Source: AP-15 sp963755435 (GTDB lineage: Bacteria > Pseudomonadota > Alphaproteobacteria > ATCC43930 > CGMCC-115725). Taken from it: 64,000 nt of DNA. The stretch is from positions 56,069 to 120,068 of the forward strand of contig CAVWJX010000019.1 in NCBI GenBank assembly GCA_963755435.1, given 5' to 3'. A program made the translations under genes and the position numbers. The notes beneath the pieces were generated by a model. It had not been told where the DNA came from, searched no databases, and was given only the letters and a program-made list of their open reading frames with translations. Below are positions 8,484 through 16,691 of the stretch, piece by piece (the first letter of the stretch is position 1; each line of letters starts with the position of its first letter).

Positions 8484-9690
8484 ATGCGCACCCACGCAAT
8501 CGCCCTCGGGCTCTTGGCCGGCACCGCCCCGGGGCTCTTGGCCGGCATCGCCATGGCCGCGCCTGCCCTCGGCGCGCCGGCCCTCGGCCGCGCCGGCCCT
8601 GGCCGCACCGGTCCAGACCGTGTTCGTCATCGCCCTCGAAAACCATAACTTCACCCAGCCCGCCTCCGCTACCTCGCCGCAGCAGATCCTGGGCAATCCG
8701 GCGGCACCCTACGTCAACAGCCTGATCACCCCCGGCAACCCGAACGCGGCGATGACCTCGTTCGCGACCAACTATCAGAGCGCCGACGCCACCCACCCCT
8801 CGGAGCCGAACTACATCTATTCCGAGGCCGGCTCGAACCTCGGCAACAGCACCGATGCCGACCCGTCGGCGGCCAACGGCAACATCTACAATGTGCCGCA
8901 TCTGACCGGCCTGATGCAGCAGCATGGCGTCTCCTGGAAGTCGTACCAGGAAGACACCCAAATGAATTTCAGCACCAATACCGTGCTGCTGCAAAACCAG
9001 TGGACCGTGCCGCTCACCAGCCAGTCCGGCACCAACCCCGGTTACACCAATCCCTATAATGGCAGCCATCAATACAACTACGCCGCCAAGCATGACCCGC
9101 AAGTATTCTTCTCGAACACCAACCATCCGGGCTCGGTGTCGCATTACGCGCCGCTGCAACAGCTCTCGACCGACCTCGCCAGCAACACGGTGGCGCAATA
9201 CAACTGGATCACACCCGACCAGTACAATGAAATGCACAGCTCGTTGACCGGCGGCTTCACCTATCAGGGCGTCCACTATACCGGCGACCAGGCGGCCATC
9301 GCCGAGGGCGACAATTTCCTCTCGATCGTGGTGCCCCAAATCGAGGCCTCGCAGGCGTTCAAGAACAATGGCGTGATCGTGCTGTGGTGGGATGAGAGCG
9401 AAGGCGGCGACAGCGCGCAATACACGATCCCGGAGATCGTCATCTCGCCCGACGCCAAGGGCAACGCCTATTCAAACTCGATCTATTACACCCACGCCTC
9501 CGATCTTTTGACCATGGAGGACATCTTCAAGCTCGGCCAGTGCCTCGGCGCGTCGTGCCGCGCCAACAGCCTCGCCGACCTGTTTCAGCCGGGCGCGATC
9601 CCGACCAGCCCGGTGCCGGAGCCGGCCTCGCTCGGCATTCTGGCCGTGGGCCTTCTCGGCCTGGTCGCGGCCCGGCGCCGCCTGCGCTGA
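8484..9690 (+). CDS. Secreted PEP-CTERM phosphoesterase (PF04185-like), apparent frameshift near 8585
   Basis: An exported phosphatase or phospholipase-C-like phosphoesterase of about 401 residues. The catalytic-type start VFVIALENHNF, then THPSEPNYIYSEAGSN, HPGSVSHYAPL and VIVLWWDESEGGD, follow the family order. The C-terminus has VPEPASLGILAVGLLGLVAA and an RRRLR tail, a PEP-CTERM sorting signal. A signal peptide starts at ATG 8484 (after an ACGGAGCC site) but its frame runs out; the enzyme frame is +1 relative to it. Removing one C near 8585, inside GC-rich repeats (CTCGGCC versus CTGGCC), joins them as ALAAPALAAPVQTVF. Without that, translation could begin only at GTG 8620 with no signal peptide. 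A 24-bp repeat (8508-8555) duplicates GLLAG in the signal. Confidence 0.75.
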
Positions 9691-9751
9691 ACTCCGACTG
9701 GACGGCGGCGCGGCGCGGACCTAGCCTCCCTCGCTCGGAACGGAGGAAAAG

Positions 9752-10669
9752 ATGACCCAGGCCAGCCGCTTTCGCCAATTGCTGCAGCGTGACGGGATCG
9801 TGGTGGCGCCCGGCGCCTATGACTGCATCACCGCCAGACTGGTCGCGCAGGCCGGGTTCGATGCGGTCTACATGACCGGCGCCGGCACCGCGGCGACCCT
9901 CGGCTACCCCGATTTCGGCCTGGTAACGATGTCGGAGATGGTCGCCAACGCCGAGCGCATCGCCGCCGCGGTCGATCTGCCGGTCATCGCCGACGCCGAT
10001 ACCGGCTATGGCAACGAACTCAACGTCTATCGCACGGTGCGCGAGTTCGAGCGCAGCGGGGTCGCCGGCATCCATATCGAGGACCAGGGCTTTCCGAAGA
10101 AATGCGGCCATCTCGACGACAAGGAGATTGTGCCGCGCGAGGATTGGCTGGCCAAGATCCGCGCCGCCGCCGCCGCCCGCCGCGACCGGGATTTCCTGAT
10201 CATCGCCCGCACCGACGCGCGCGCCGTCGCCGGCTTCGACGAGGCGGTCGCGCGGGCCAACGCCGCACTCGCCGCCGGCGCCGAGATGGCCTTCCTCGAG
10301 GCCCCGCAGAGCCTTGAGGAAGTCGCCGCGGTGCCGCGCCTGGTCAAGGGACCATGCCTCCTCAACGTCGTCTGGGGCGGCAAGACCCCCGACCTCGATC
10401 TGCGCGAGGCCGAGCGGATGGGCTACAAGATCGCGATCCTGCCCGGCCTCCTGATCAAATGCGTCGTCGGCATCTGCGAAGACAAGCTCGGCGAACTGAA
10501 CACGATCCATCGCCACCCGGCGCCGCCCAAGGAGATGACCGTGCGCGAGATGTTCCAGCGCGTCGGCGCCGATGAGTGGGACGCCCGCCGCCACCAATTC
10601 CGCGATACCGCCGCCCCAACCCGCGACGCCCCAACCCGCGACGCCCCAACCCGCGACGCCGCCGAATAG
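9752..10669 (+). CDS. Isocitrate lyase / PEP mutase family lyase
   Basis: A 305-residue TIM-barrel enzyme that cleaves or forms C-C or P-C bonds in 2-oxo or methyl-branched dicarboxylates. ADADTGYGN binds the metal and substrate, and IHIEDQGFPKKCGHLDDKEI carries the KKCGH catalytic loop. LIIARTDA and MAFLEAPQSLEEV complete the barrel signature. The KKCGH type covers methylisocitrate lyase, dimethylmalate lyase and oxaloacetate decarboxylase-like enzymes; the sequence does not decide among them. The start has CGGAGGA before the ATG. The C-terminus ends in a 15-bp tandem repeat encoding APTRD three times, not part of the family core. Confidence 0.88.
   Translation: MTQASRFRQLLQRDGIVVAPGAYDCITARLVAQAGFDAVYMTGAGTAATLGYPDFGLVTMSEMVANAERIAAAVDLPVIADADTGYGNELNVYRTVREFERSGVAGIHIEDQGFPKKCGHLDDKEIVPREDWLAKIRAAAAARRDRDFLIIARTDARAVAGFDEAVARANAALAAGAEMAFLEAPQSLEEVAAVPRLVKGPCLLNVVWGGKTPDLDLREAERMGYKIAILPGLLIKCVVGICEDKLGELNTIHRHPAPPKEMTVREMFQRVGADEWDARRHQFRDTAAPTRDAPTRDAPTRDAAE
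10613..10657. repeat. 15-bp in-frame tandem repeat, three exact copies
   Basis: Unit GCCCCAACCCGCGAC at 10613-10627, 10628-10642 and 10643-10657 encodes Ala-Pro-Thr-Arg-Asp at the extreme C-terminus of the lyase. Identity is perfect, so the expansion is recent. Confidence 0.95.
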
Positions 10670-10737
10670 CGCCGCCTCCGCGGCGGTGGGGGCTGCGGCC
10701 GCGCGAAGGCGAGCGCCCGGTCGGTCGGATCCCGGCT

Positions 10738-11406
10738 TTAGCGGAACGCGGTCAATCCTTCGACCATCATTCCGTAACCGAGATGGACCGACAATTCGGC
10801 GACCACCGGCCCGATCGGCCCGGCTTCGACGACGGCGATGTCGGCGACCACCACGACCGTTCCGAGCAGACCGACCAGGAGCTTGTTTTCCTTTGCCGCG
10901 GCGGCGGGTTCGTTCTCGAGCCGGCAGGCCGCGTCCTTGAGATAGGCCAGATCCGTCATGATATCCTTGGCGGCGACGATCTGCAGCGGGTTTTGGCGGC
11001 GCCGTCTCTGGGTGATCCCGGCGCGGCTCAATTCAGCGAGCGTATCGCGAATGGCCGCCGGGCTCAGCCCCAGATCTTGCAGCCGTTTGGCCTCGACCAG
11101 CAGAAACTCGTTGCGGAAGCGCTGCACGTTCGCTAGCAGCGCCTCGGCGGCGCCCGGGTTGGTGCCGATGCGCTTCACATACGCCTCGATCGCCGGTTTC
11201 AGTTGCGGATCAGCGAGGAGTTGGGTGAACCCCTCGCAAGCGATCCGGGCGATTGCCTTCGCCCCATCTTCGGTCGATCCCTGCGCGCTATGGTCGATGG
11301 TGATGATGTCGTTGGTGTCACGGAACAGGTATTGGAACGGGATCGCAGCCGCGACCAGCAACAGCGCGCCGATTCTGGCGACCTTTCCGACGCCAATTGC
11401 CCACAT
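10738..11406 (-). CDS. Hypothetical membrane-anchored protein
   Basis: A 222-residue protein not recognised as any family. The N-terminus has a hydrophobic anchor (about residues 10-27, ARIGALLLVAAAIPFQYLF) followed by an acidic stretch. The middle is helical and charged (AYVKRIGTNPGAAEALLANV, FLLVEAKRLQDLGL). A second hydrophobic segment lies near residues 175-195 (LLVGLLGTVVVVADIAVVEA). The start is fixed by GAGGGGG before the ATG. It is divergent from the RluA gene, with only 63 bp between them. Predicted location is the inner membrane; function unknown. Confidence 0.62.
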   Translation of the reverse strand: MWAIGVGKVARIGALLLVAAAIPFQYLFRDTNDIITIDHSAQGSTEDGAKAIARIACEGFTQLLADPQLKPAIEAYVKRIGTNPGAAEALLANVQRFRNEFLLVEAKRLQDLGLSPAAIRDTLAELSRAGITQRRRRQNPLQIVAAKDIMTDLAYLKDAACRLENEPAAAAKENKLLVGLLGTVVVVADIAVVEAGPIGPVVAELSVHLGYGMMVEGLTAFR

Positions 11407-11469
11407 GATTCCCCCTCTGCACGGTCTCGCGCTCAGGCTGTCAAAGGTCTGCCACTGGACGCAAGGAAA

Positions 11470-12186
11470 ATGCTCAACCCTGGCGCGGCTTTGATCCCGC
11501 TCACCAACCGGATCCTCTATCGCGACGGGCTGGTTCTGGTCATCGACAAGCCGGCGGGGGTGGCCGTGCATCCGGGGCCGGGCGGCGGGCCCAACCTCGA
11601 AAGCGGGTTCGCCGCACTGCGTTTCGGGCTGCCGCATCCCCCTGCCCTCGCCCATCGCCTGGACCGCGACACCAGCGGCTGCCTGGTGCTGGGCCGCCAT
11701 CCCAAGGCCTTGCGCCGGCTCGGCCGGCTGTTCGCCGAGGGCAAGGTCGAGAAAACCTATTGGGCGGTGGTCGACGGGCAGCCGCCGCAGGAAGAGGGGC
11801 GGATCGAGGCCGGCCTCAAAAAGCTCAGCCGCGCCGGCGGCTGGCGCATCGTCGTCGATCCGGCCGGCCAGCATGCCGTGACCGACTACCGGGTGCTGGG
11901 CTCGGCCAATGCCCGGACCTGGCTCGAGCTGCGCCCGCGCACCGGGCGGACCCACCAGATCCGGGTGCATTGCGCGGCGCTGGGCTGCCCGGTCGTCGGC
12001 GACCCGGTCTATGGCCGCAAACCGTGCCGTGGGCCGTTGCACTTGCTCGCCCGCGCGATTGCGCTGCCGCTCTACCCGGCCCGGCCGCCGATCGAGGCGA
12101 GCGCCCCGGTGCCGCCGCACATGCTCGCCGCCCTCGCCGGTCTCGGCTATGATCGGCCGGGCAAAACTGGAATGGAGTGCCGCTGA
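11470..12186 (+). CDS. RluA-family pseudouridine synthase
   Basis: A 238-residue RNA pseudouridine synthase that isomerises uridine in rRNA or tRNA. The catalytic Asp is in ALAHRLDRDTSGCLVLGRH; further family motifs are VLVIDKPAGVAVHPGPG, KVEKTYWAVVDG, RPRTGRTHQIRVHCAALG and PVVGDPVYG. There is no S4 domain, so it belongs to the short RluA-type or tRNA-modifying members; the target base is not predictable. AAGGA precedes the ATG. A GNAT gene starts one base after its stop, and purB overlaps that gene in turn, so the three form a tight operon. Confidence 0.86.
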   Translation: MLNPGAALIPLTNRILYRDGLVLVIDKPAGVAVHPGPGGGPNLESGFAALRFGLPHPPALAHRLDRDTSGCLVLGRHPKALRRLGRLFAEGKVEKTYWAVVDGQPPQEEGRIEAGLKKLSRAGGWRIVVDPAGQHAVTDYRVLGSANARTWLELRPRTGRTHQIRVHCAALGCPVVGDPVYGRKPCRGPLHLLARAIALPLYPARPPIEASAPVPPHMLAALAGLGYDRPGKTGMECR

Positions 12187-12187
12187 G

Positions 12188-12712
12188 GTGTCCGCTGCCG
12201 GGATCGAAATCCGCCGCCTGGTGCCGGCCGATGCCGCGCTCTATCGCGACCTCCGGCTCGAAGGGCTGCGGCTCAGCCCCGAAGCCTTCGGCAGCATCTA
12301 CGAGATCGAGAACGCCAAACCGTTGGCCTGGTTTGCCGAGCGGCTCGGCGATGCGGCGGTGTTCGGCGGGTTCGACGGCCGCGAGCTGCAAGGGATCGTC
12401 GGCTTCTACATCAAGCGCGGCGCCAAGGAGACCCACAAGGGCGTGCTCTGGGGCATGTATGTTCGCGCCGCGGCCAGAAAAACCGGGCTCGGGCGGCGGC
12501 TGGCCCAGGCGATCATCGACCATGCCGGCGACCGGGTCGAAATCCTCGAGCTGCGGGTGGTCGTCGGCAACGAGCCCGCCCGCCGCCTCTATGCGAGCCT
12601 CGGCTTTGTCGAGTACGGCCTCGAAAAGAATTCGTTGAAGCAGGACGGGCGCTACTGGGACGAGGTGCTGATGGCCAGGCCGCTCACAAAGGACCGGGCA
12701 ACGCCGCCATGA
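12188..12712 (+). CDS. GNAT-family N-acetyltransferase
   Basis: A 174-residue acetyl-CoA-dependent acyltransferase. The fold is shown by the N-terminal IEIRRLVPADAALYRDLRLE, the strand pair GVLWGMYVRAAARKTGLGRRL containing the RxxGxG/A acetyl-CoA loop, and the C-terminal LRVVVGNEPARRLYASLGF. The substrate is unknown; similar proteins include protein and small-molecule acetylases. The start is taken as GTG 12188, one base after the RluA stop, with GGAG upstream; no ATG is available nearby. Its stop overlaps the purB start (ATGA), suggesting translational coupling. Confidence 0.78.
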   Translation: MSAAGIEIRRLVPADAALYRDLRLEGLRLSPEAFGSIYEIENAKPLAWFAERLGDAAVFGGFDGRELQGIVGFYIKRGAKETHKGVLWGMYVRAAARKTGLGRRLAQAIIDHAGDRVEILELRVVVGNEPARRLYASLGFVEYGLEKNSLKQDGRYWDEVLMARPLTKDRATPP

Positions 12713-14004
12713 TCCCGCGCTACAGCCGCCCGCAGATGAGCCGGATCTGGGAGCCGGAGAACCGGTTCCGCATCTGGTTCGAGATCGAGGCCTGTGCCTG
12801 CGAGGCCCAGGCGGCACTCGGCGTCATCCCCGAGGACGCGGCGCGCGCGGTCCGCGAACGCGGCGCCTTCGAGGTCGAGCGGATCGACCAGATCGAGCGC
12901 GAGACCCACCACGACGTGATCGCCTTCCTGACCAACCTCGCCGAGCATGTCGGCCCCGAAGCGCGCTTCGTGCATCAGGGGATGACTTCGAGCGACGTGC
13001 TCGACACCGCTTTTGCGGTGCAGCTGAAAGAGGCCGCCGATCTCTTGCTGACCGATCTCGACGCGCTCTTAGCGGCGCTGAAGCGGCGCGCCTTCGAGCA
13101 CAAATACACGCCGACGATCGGGCGCAGCCACGGCATCCACGCCGAGCCGACGACCTTTGGCCTGAAGCTCGCCGGGCACTATGCCGAATTTGCCCGCGAC
13201 CGCGACCGGCTTCGCGCCGCGCGCCGCGAGATCGCCACCTGTGCAATCTCGGGCGCGGTCGGCACCTTTGCCAATATCGATCCGGCGGTCGAGGCCCATG
13301 TCGCCCAAAAGCTCGGCCTCGAGCCCGAGCCGATCTCGACCCAGGTGATCCCGCGCGACCGCCACGCGCAGTACTTCATGACCTTGGCCCTGATCGCCGC
13401 CGGCATCGAGCGGCTGGCGACCGAAATCCGTCACCTGCAGCGCACCGAAATTCGCGAGGCCGAGGAATATTTCGCCCCCGGCCAAAAGGGCTCCTCGGCG
13501 ATGCCGCACAAGCGCAACCCGGTGCTCGCCGAGAACCTGACCGGGCTCGCGCGCCTGGTTCGCTCGACCGTGGCGCCGGCCCTCGAAGACGTGGCCTTGT
13601 GGCACGAGCGCGACATCTCGCATTCCTCGGTCGAGCGGGTGATCGCCCCGGATGCGACGATCGCCCTCGATTTCGCCTTGGCCCGGCTGACCGGGCTCGT
13701 CGACCGGCTGGTGGTCTATCCCGATGAGATGCGCCGCAACCTCGAATCGTCGGGCGGGCTCGCCAACTCGCAGCGCGTCCTTTTGGCGCTGACCCAGGCC
13801 GGGATCAGCCGCGAGGACGCCTATGCCGCGGTCCAGCGCCATGCGATGGCTGCCTGGCACGGCCACGGCCGCTTCGCCGATCTGTTGAAAGGCGATCCGC
13901 AGATCGCCCGCCATCTCGCGCCCGAGGCGATCGACGAGCTGTTCGACACCGCCTATCATCTAAAGCACGTCGACACGATCTTCCGCCGCGTTTTCGGCGA
14001 TTGA
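12709..14004 (+). CDS. purB: Adenylosuccinate lyase
   Basis: A 431-residue enzyme of the fumarase/aspartase superfamily that removes fumarate from SAICAR and from adenylosuccinate in purine synthesis. Visible signatures are the N-terminal MIPRYSRPQMSRIW, ERETHHDVIAF, HQGMTSSDVLDTA, the catalytic GRSHGIHAEPTTFG, and the superfamily loop GSSAMPHKRNPVLAENL. Length is normal for the bacterial type. It overlaps the GNAT gene by 4 bp. It starts the interrupted purine region of this window; purS, purQ and purL follow at 16404, 18826 and about 20458. Confidence 0.95.
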   Translation: MIPRYSRPQMSRIWEPENRFRIWFEIEACACEAQAALGVIPEDAARAVRERGAFEVERIDQIERETHHDVIAFLTNLAEHVGPEARFVHQGMTSSDVLDTAFAVQLKEAADLLLTDLDALLAALKRRAFEHKYTPTIGRSHGIHAEPTTFGLKLAGHYAEFARDRDRLRAARREIATCAISGAVGTFANIDPAVEAHVAQKLGLEPEPISTQVIPRDRHAQYFMTLALIAAGIERLATEIRHLQRTEIREAEEYFAPGQKGSSAMPHKRNPVLAENLTGLARLVRSTVAPALEDVALWHERDISHSSVERVIAPDATIALDFALARLTGLVDRLVVYPDEMRRNLESSGGLANSQRVLLALTQAGISREDAYAAVQRHAMAAWHGHGRFADLLKGDPQIARHLAPEAIDELFDTAYHLKHVDTIFRRVFGD

Positions 14005-14025
14005 GCGCACCACAGGAGAAACAGA

Positions 14026-14904
14026 ATGAGCTCGCTACGCAGCCGCAACGGCCCCCGCATCAAGCATGTCGCCGACGAGGGCGGCCCCTACGACACGATC
14101 ACCGTCGACAAGTTGACGCCGATCATCGGCGGCGAGATCGGCGGCGTCGACCTGGCCCAGCCGCTCGGCAACCGCACCCTCGACGAGATCCACCGGGCGC
14201 TGGCCGAAAATTCGGTGATTTTCTTCCGCGACCAGCATCTAAGCGAAGACCAGCATCTGGCGTTCGGCCGGCTGTTCGGCGAACTGCATCTGCATCCGGC
14301 GGCCCCGCACGCGCCGGGCAAGCCCGCATTGATGATCATCCACGCCGACAAGGACAGCCCCCGCGCCAATGGCGAGGGCTGGCACTCGGACGTGTCGTGC
14401 GATCCCGAGCCGCCGATGGGCAGCATCCTCTACATCCGGAAATGCCCGCCCAATGGCGGCGACACCCTGTTCGCCAGCATGTACGCGGCCTACGAGGCGC
14501 TCAGCGATCGGATGAAGACCTATCTCGACGGTCTGACCGCACGCCACGATGGCGAGCACTATCGCGGCCAATACGCCAATTACGGGATCAAGGACAAGGA
14601 GAGCTATCCCTATGCCGATCACCCGGTGGTGCGCACCCATCCGGTGACCGGCAAAAAGGCGCTCTACGTCAACCAGGGCTTCACCCGCTACATCAACGGC
14701 ATCCCGCGTGACGAGAGCAGCGGTATCCTGCGCTATCTCTACGAGCACATGGCGAACCCGCTGTTCCAGTGCCGCTTCCGCTGGCAGGAAAACTCGATCG
14801 CCTTCTGGGACAATCGCTGCGTCCAGCACCATGCGATGTGGGATTACTGGCCGCACACCCGCTCCGGCAACCGGGTCACGGTCATGGGCGACCGCCCGGT
14901 TTGA
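14026..14904 (+). CDS. TauD/TfdA-family 2-oxoglutarate/Fe(II) dioxygenase
   Basis: A 292-residue non-heme iron dioxygenase that couples 2-oxoglutarate decarboxylation to hydroxylation. The iron ligands are the HxD in EGWHSDVSCDPEPPMGS and the distal His in WDNRCVQHHAMWDYWPHTR, followed by the 2-oxoglutarate-binding Arg. The N-terminal GGEIGGVDLAQPLGNRTLDEI is typical for TauD-like enzymes. Substrates in this family range from taurine to phenoxyacetates and cannot be assigned here. The start is supported by AGGAGAAA. It lies 21 bp after purB in the same direction and may be co-transcribed, although it has no known purine role. Confidence 0.88.
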   Translation: MSSLRSRNGPRIKHVADEGGPYDTITVDKLTPIIGGEIGGVDLAQPLGNRTLDEIHRALAENSVIFFRDQHLSEDQHLAFGRLFGELHLHPAAPHAPGKPALMIIHADKDSPRANGEGWHSDVSCDPEPPMGSILYIRKCPPNGGDTLFASMYAAYEALSDRMKTYLDGLTARHDGEHYRGQYANYGIKDKESYPYADHPVVRTHPVTGKKALYVNQGFTRYINGIPRDESSGILRYLYEHMANPLFQCRFRWQENSIAFWDNRCVQHHAMWDYWPHTRSGNRVTVMGDRPV

Positions 14905-14942
14905 TCGGCGCCGGGTTTCACCAGGGACCGCTCGAACAGGAA

Positions 14943-15014
14943 CCGGTTTCGATAGGGCGGCCGGTTTGAATAGGGCGGCCGGTTTGAATAGCGCGGCCGG
15001 CTTCGATAGGGCGG
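14943..15014. repeat. 18-bp tandem repeat, four copies
   Basis: Copies at 14943, 14961, 14979 and 14997 share CCGGTTTGAATAGGGCGG with one to three changes each. It begins 39 bp after the dioxygenase stop. No coding or hairpin role is evident. Confidence 0.9.
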
Positions 15015-15038
15015 AGCGAGCGGCGGCCGCGGCGCTGA

Positions 15039-15359
15039 TTATTCCCGCATCAGCTGCTGCCTCGCCCGCTCGGAGAAATGCTCGAGCTCGAAGGCGATCC
15101 GCGCCGGCGTGATGCTAGGATCCTTGGCGGCGAGATCGGCCACGAGCTTGTCGACGACGCGCTGATCCCCGCCGGCGCCGATCTGGGCGGCGACGATGTC
15201 TTTGGCGTAGGCGTCCGCGGCATCGCCGGTGAGGCCGAGACGCTGCGCCGCCCACAGCCCGAGCAGCCGGTTGCGCCGCGCGGCGACCTTGAAGCGCAGC
15301 TCCGCGTCGTGGCTAAACCGGGCCTCGAAATCCTTTTGACGGTCGGCAAAGGTCGGCAT
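15039..15359 (-). CDS. DUF1476 protein, F1-ATPase inhibitor (zeta subunit)
   Basis: A 106-residue helical protein of the alphaproteobacterial DUF1476 family, whose Paracoccus member (zeta) binds and inhibits the F1Fo-ATP synthase. The N-terminus MPTFADRQKDFEARFSHDAE carries the inhibitory region, followed by ELRFKVAARRNRLLGLWAA and the four-helix core ending FSERARQQLMRE. Length and pattern fit throughout. GAGAGGA precedes the ATG. In related genomes this gene often lies between purB and purC; here it sits between purB and purS but on the opposite strand, and purC is absent. Confidence 0.9.
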   Translation of the reverse strand: MPTFADRQKDFEARFSHDAELRFKVAARRNRLLGLWAAQRLGLTGDAADAYAKDIVAAQIGAGGDQRVVDKLVADLAAKDPSITPARIAFELEHFSERARQQLMRE

Positions 15360-15469
15360 AGTCCTCTCACCCCGAGCAAGCGGCGCAACCCAATCGCCGC
15401 TCCCCGCGGCATGGCACGGCGATATTAGCGCGGCCGCCGGCGAATGCCAGAGGGTGGGGCTGCCTAAAT

Positions 15470-15557
15470 CTTCGAGAATGCTGCGCCAAACCTTCGAGAA
15501 TGCTGCGCCAAACCTCCGAGAATGCTGCGCCAAACCGTCGAGAATGCTGCGTATGTC
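15470..15557. repeat. 22-bp tandem repeat, four copies
   Basis: The core TCGAGAATGCTGCG(CCAAAC) recurs with an exact 22-bp period starting near 15471, 15493, 15515 and 15537, with one or two substitutions per copy. It lies just upstream of the NRDE gene start (15567), so the promoter or leader of that gene is inside or next to the array. The units are contiguous, without spacers, so this is not a CRISPR. Confidence 0.92.
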
Positions 15558-15566
15558 CGAGGCTCA

Positions 15567-16316
15567 ATGTGCACCTTTGTGATCCTGCGCCGGCCCGAGC
15601 ACCGCTGGCCGGTGATCATCGGCGCCAACCGCGACGAGATGATCGAGCGGCCCTGGCAGGCACCCGCGCGCCACTGGCCGGACCGGCCGGAGGTCGTGGC
15701 CGGGCTCGACGTCCTGGCCGGCGGGTCGTGGCTCGGGATCAATGATTGGGGGGTGGCCGCCGCGGTGCTGAACCGCACCGGCTCGCTCGGGCCATCGCCC
15801 GGCCGGCGCTCGCGCGGCGAGCTCGTGCTCGAAGCGCTCGACCATGCCGACGCCGTCGCCGCCGCCGAGGCGCTGTCGCATCTCGACCCCGATTCGTACC
15901 GCACCTTCAATCTCGTCGTCGCCGACGAGCGCGACGGGTTCTGGCTGCGCCATGCCGGCAGCAAGCGCGTCGAGGTGCACCCGCTCAAGGACGGGCTGTC
16001 GCTGATCGCCGCCGGCGATGTCGACGATCTCGGCACCCGGCGCCTCGAGCTGGCGATGCCGGCGTTTCGCGAGTGGCCGCCGCCCGATCCCGATCGCGAC
16101 GATTGGACCGCCTGGCAGGAGCTGCTCGGCAGCAGCCGCGCGCCGCCGGGCGAGCCGGCCACCGCGGCGATGCGGTTCCGGACCGACGGCTACGGCACCG
16201 TGTCGAGCGCGCTGATCGCGCTGCCGGCGCGCAGCGAGGCCGATCGCCACGCCCATTTCCGCTTTGCCGGGTGGCTGCCCGAGGCCACGCCGTGGCAGGA
16301 TGTCGGCCTCGGCTGA
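15567..16316 (+). CDS. NRDE-family (TANGO2-like) protein
   Basis: A 249-residue member of the NRDE family, related to eukaryotic TANGO2 and structurally to Ntn hydrolases. It begins MCTFVILRRPEH with the invariant Cys2, followed by VIIGANRDEMIERPW containing the NRDE signature and VLAGGSWLGINDWGVAAAVLN. The biochemical role is uncertain; TANGO2 relatives have been linked to heme or acyl-CoA handling. Cys2 would be the expected nucleophile if it is an Ntn-type enzyme. The in-frame ATG at 15522 lies in the 22-bp repeat and is rejected because Cys2 must be near the terminus. Confidence 0.84.
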   Translation: MCTFVILRRPEHRWPVIIGANRDEMIERPWQAPARHWPDRPEVVAGLDVLAGGSWLGINDWGVAAAVLNRTGSLGPSPGRRSRGELVLEALDHADAVAAAEALSHLDPDSYRTFNLVVADERDGFWLRHAGSKRVEVHPLKDGLSLIAAGDVDDLGTRRLELAMPAFREWPPPDPDRDDWTAWQELLGSSRAPPGEPATAAMRFRTDGYGTVSSALIALPARSEADRHAHFRFAGWLPEATPWQDVGLG

Positions 16317-16403
16317 TCGGCTGGGCCGGCGCCGATCGCGGCCGGGATTGTCGGCGGGTGGCGGCCCGGCTATATCGGGGGCGAAACAACAGCGGCGCCG
16401 GCC

Positions 16404-16691
16404 ATGGCAATCAAAGCGCGGGTGCGCGTCACCCTCAAGCCCGGCGTGCTCGACCCGCAGGGCAAGGCGATCGGCAACGCGCTGGCCTCGCTCGGGTTCA
16501 CCGGCGTCGGCGAAGTGCGCCAGGGCAAGCTGATCGAACTCGATCTCGGCGACGCCGAGCCGGCCGAGGCCCACGCCCGGGTCGAGGCAATGTGCCGGGA
16601 ATTGCTCGCCAACCCGGTCATCGAGGACTACGCGATCGAGATTACCGCTGCCAGCGCCCCGGCGACTCCCCGGCGGCAAGAATCTCCTTGA
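16404..16691 (+). CDS. purS: Phosphoribosylformylglycinamidine synthase subunit PurS
   Basis: A 95-residue small subunit that bridges PurL and PurQ in the FGAM synthase complex and helps channel ammonia. The sequence MAIKARVRVTLKPGVLDPQG, GNALASLGFTGVGEVRQGK and CRELLANPVIEDYAIEI is a clean full-length match. About 15 extra residues follow the usual end. The last 50 bases overlap convergently with the 3' end of the histidine kinase gene at 16642. It is separated from purQ by that kinase, so purS and purQ are not in one simple operon here. Confidence 0.93.
   Translation: MAIKARVRVTLKPGVLDPQGKAIGNALASLGFTGVGEVRQGKLIELDLGDAEPAEAHARVEAMCRELLANPVIEDYAIEITAASAPATPRRQESP

Noticed and set aside
7873..9420. 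Very long minus-strand open frame continuing upstream of the LVIVD gene
   Set aside because: It is antisense to the phosphoesterase and the cupin gene; composition is Arg/Gly/Val-rich without motifs. It arises from high GC in codon position 3.
10670..10737. Terminator after the lyase gene
   Set aside because: CCGCCTCCGCGGCGG can fold, but no T-tract follows on either strand.
15470..15557. Possible CRISPR array
   Set aside because: The 22-bp units are contiguous with no spacers; it is a simple tandem repeat. No cas gene is near.
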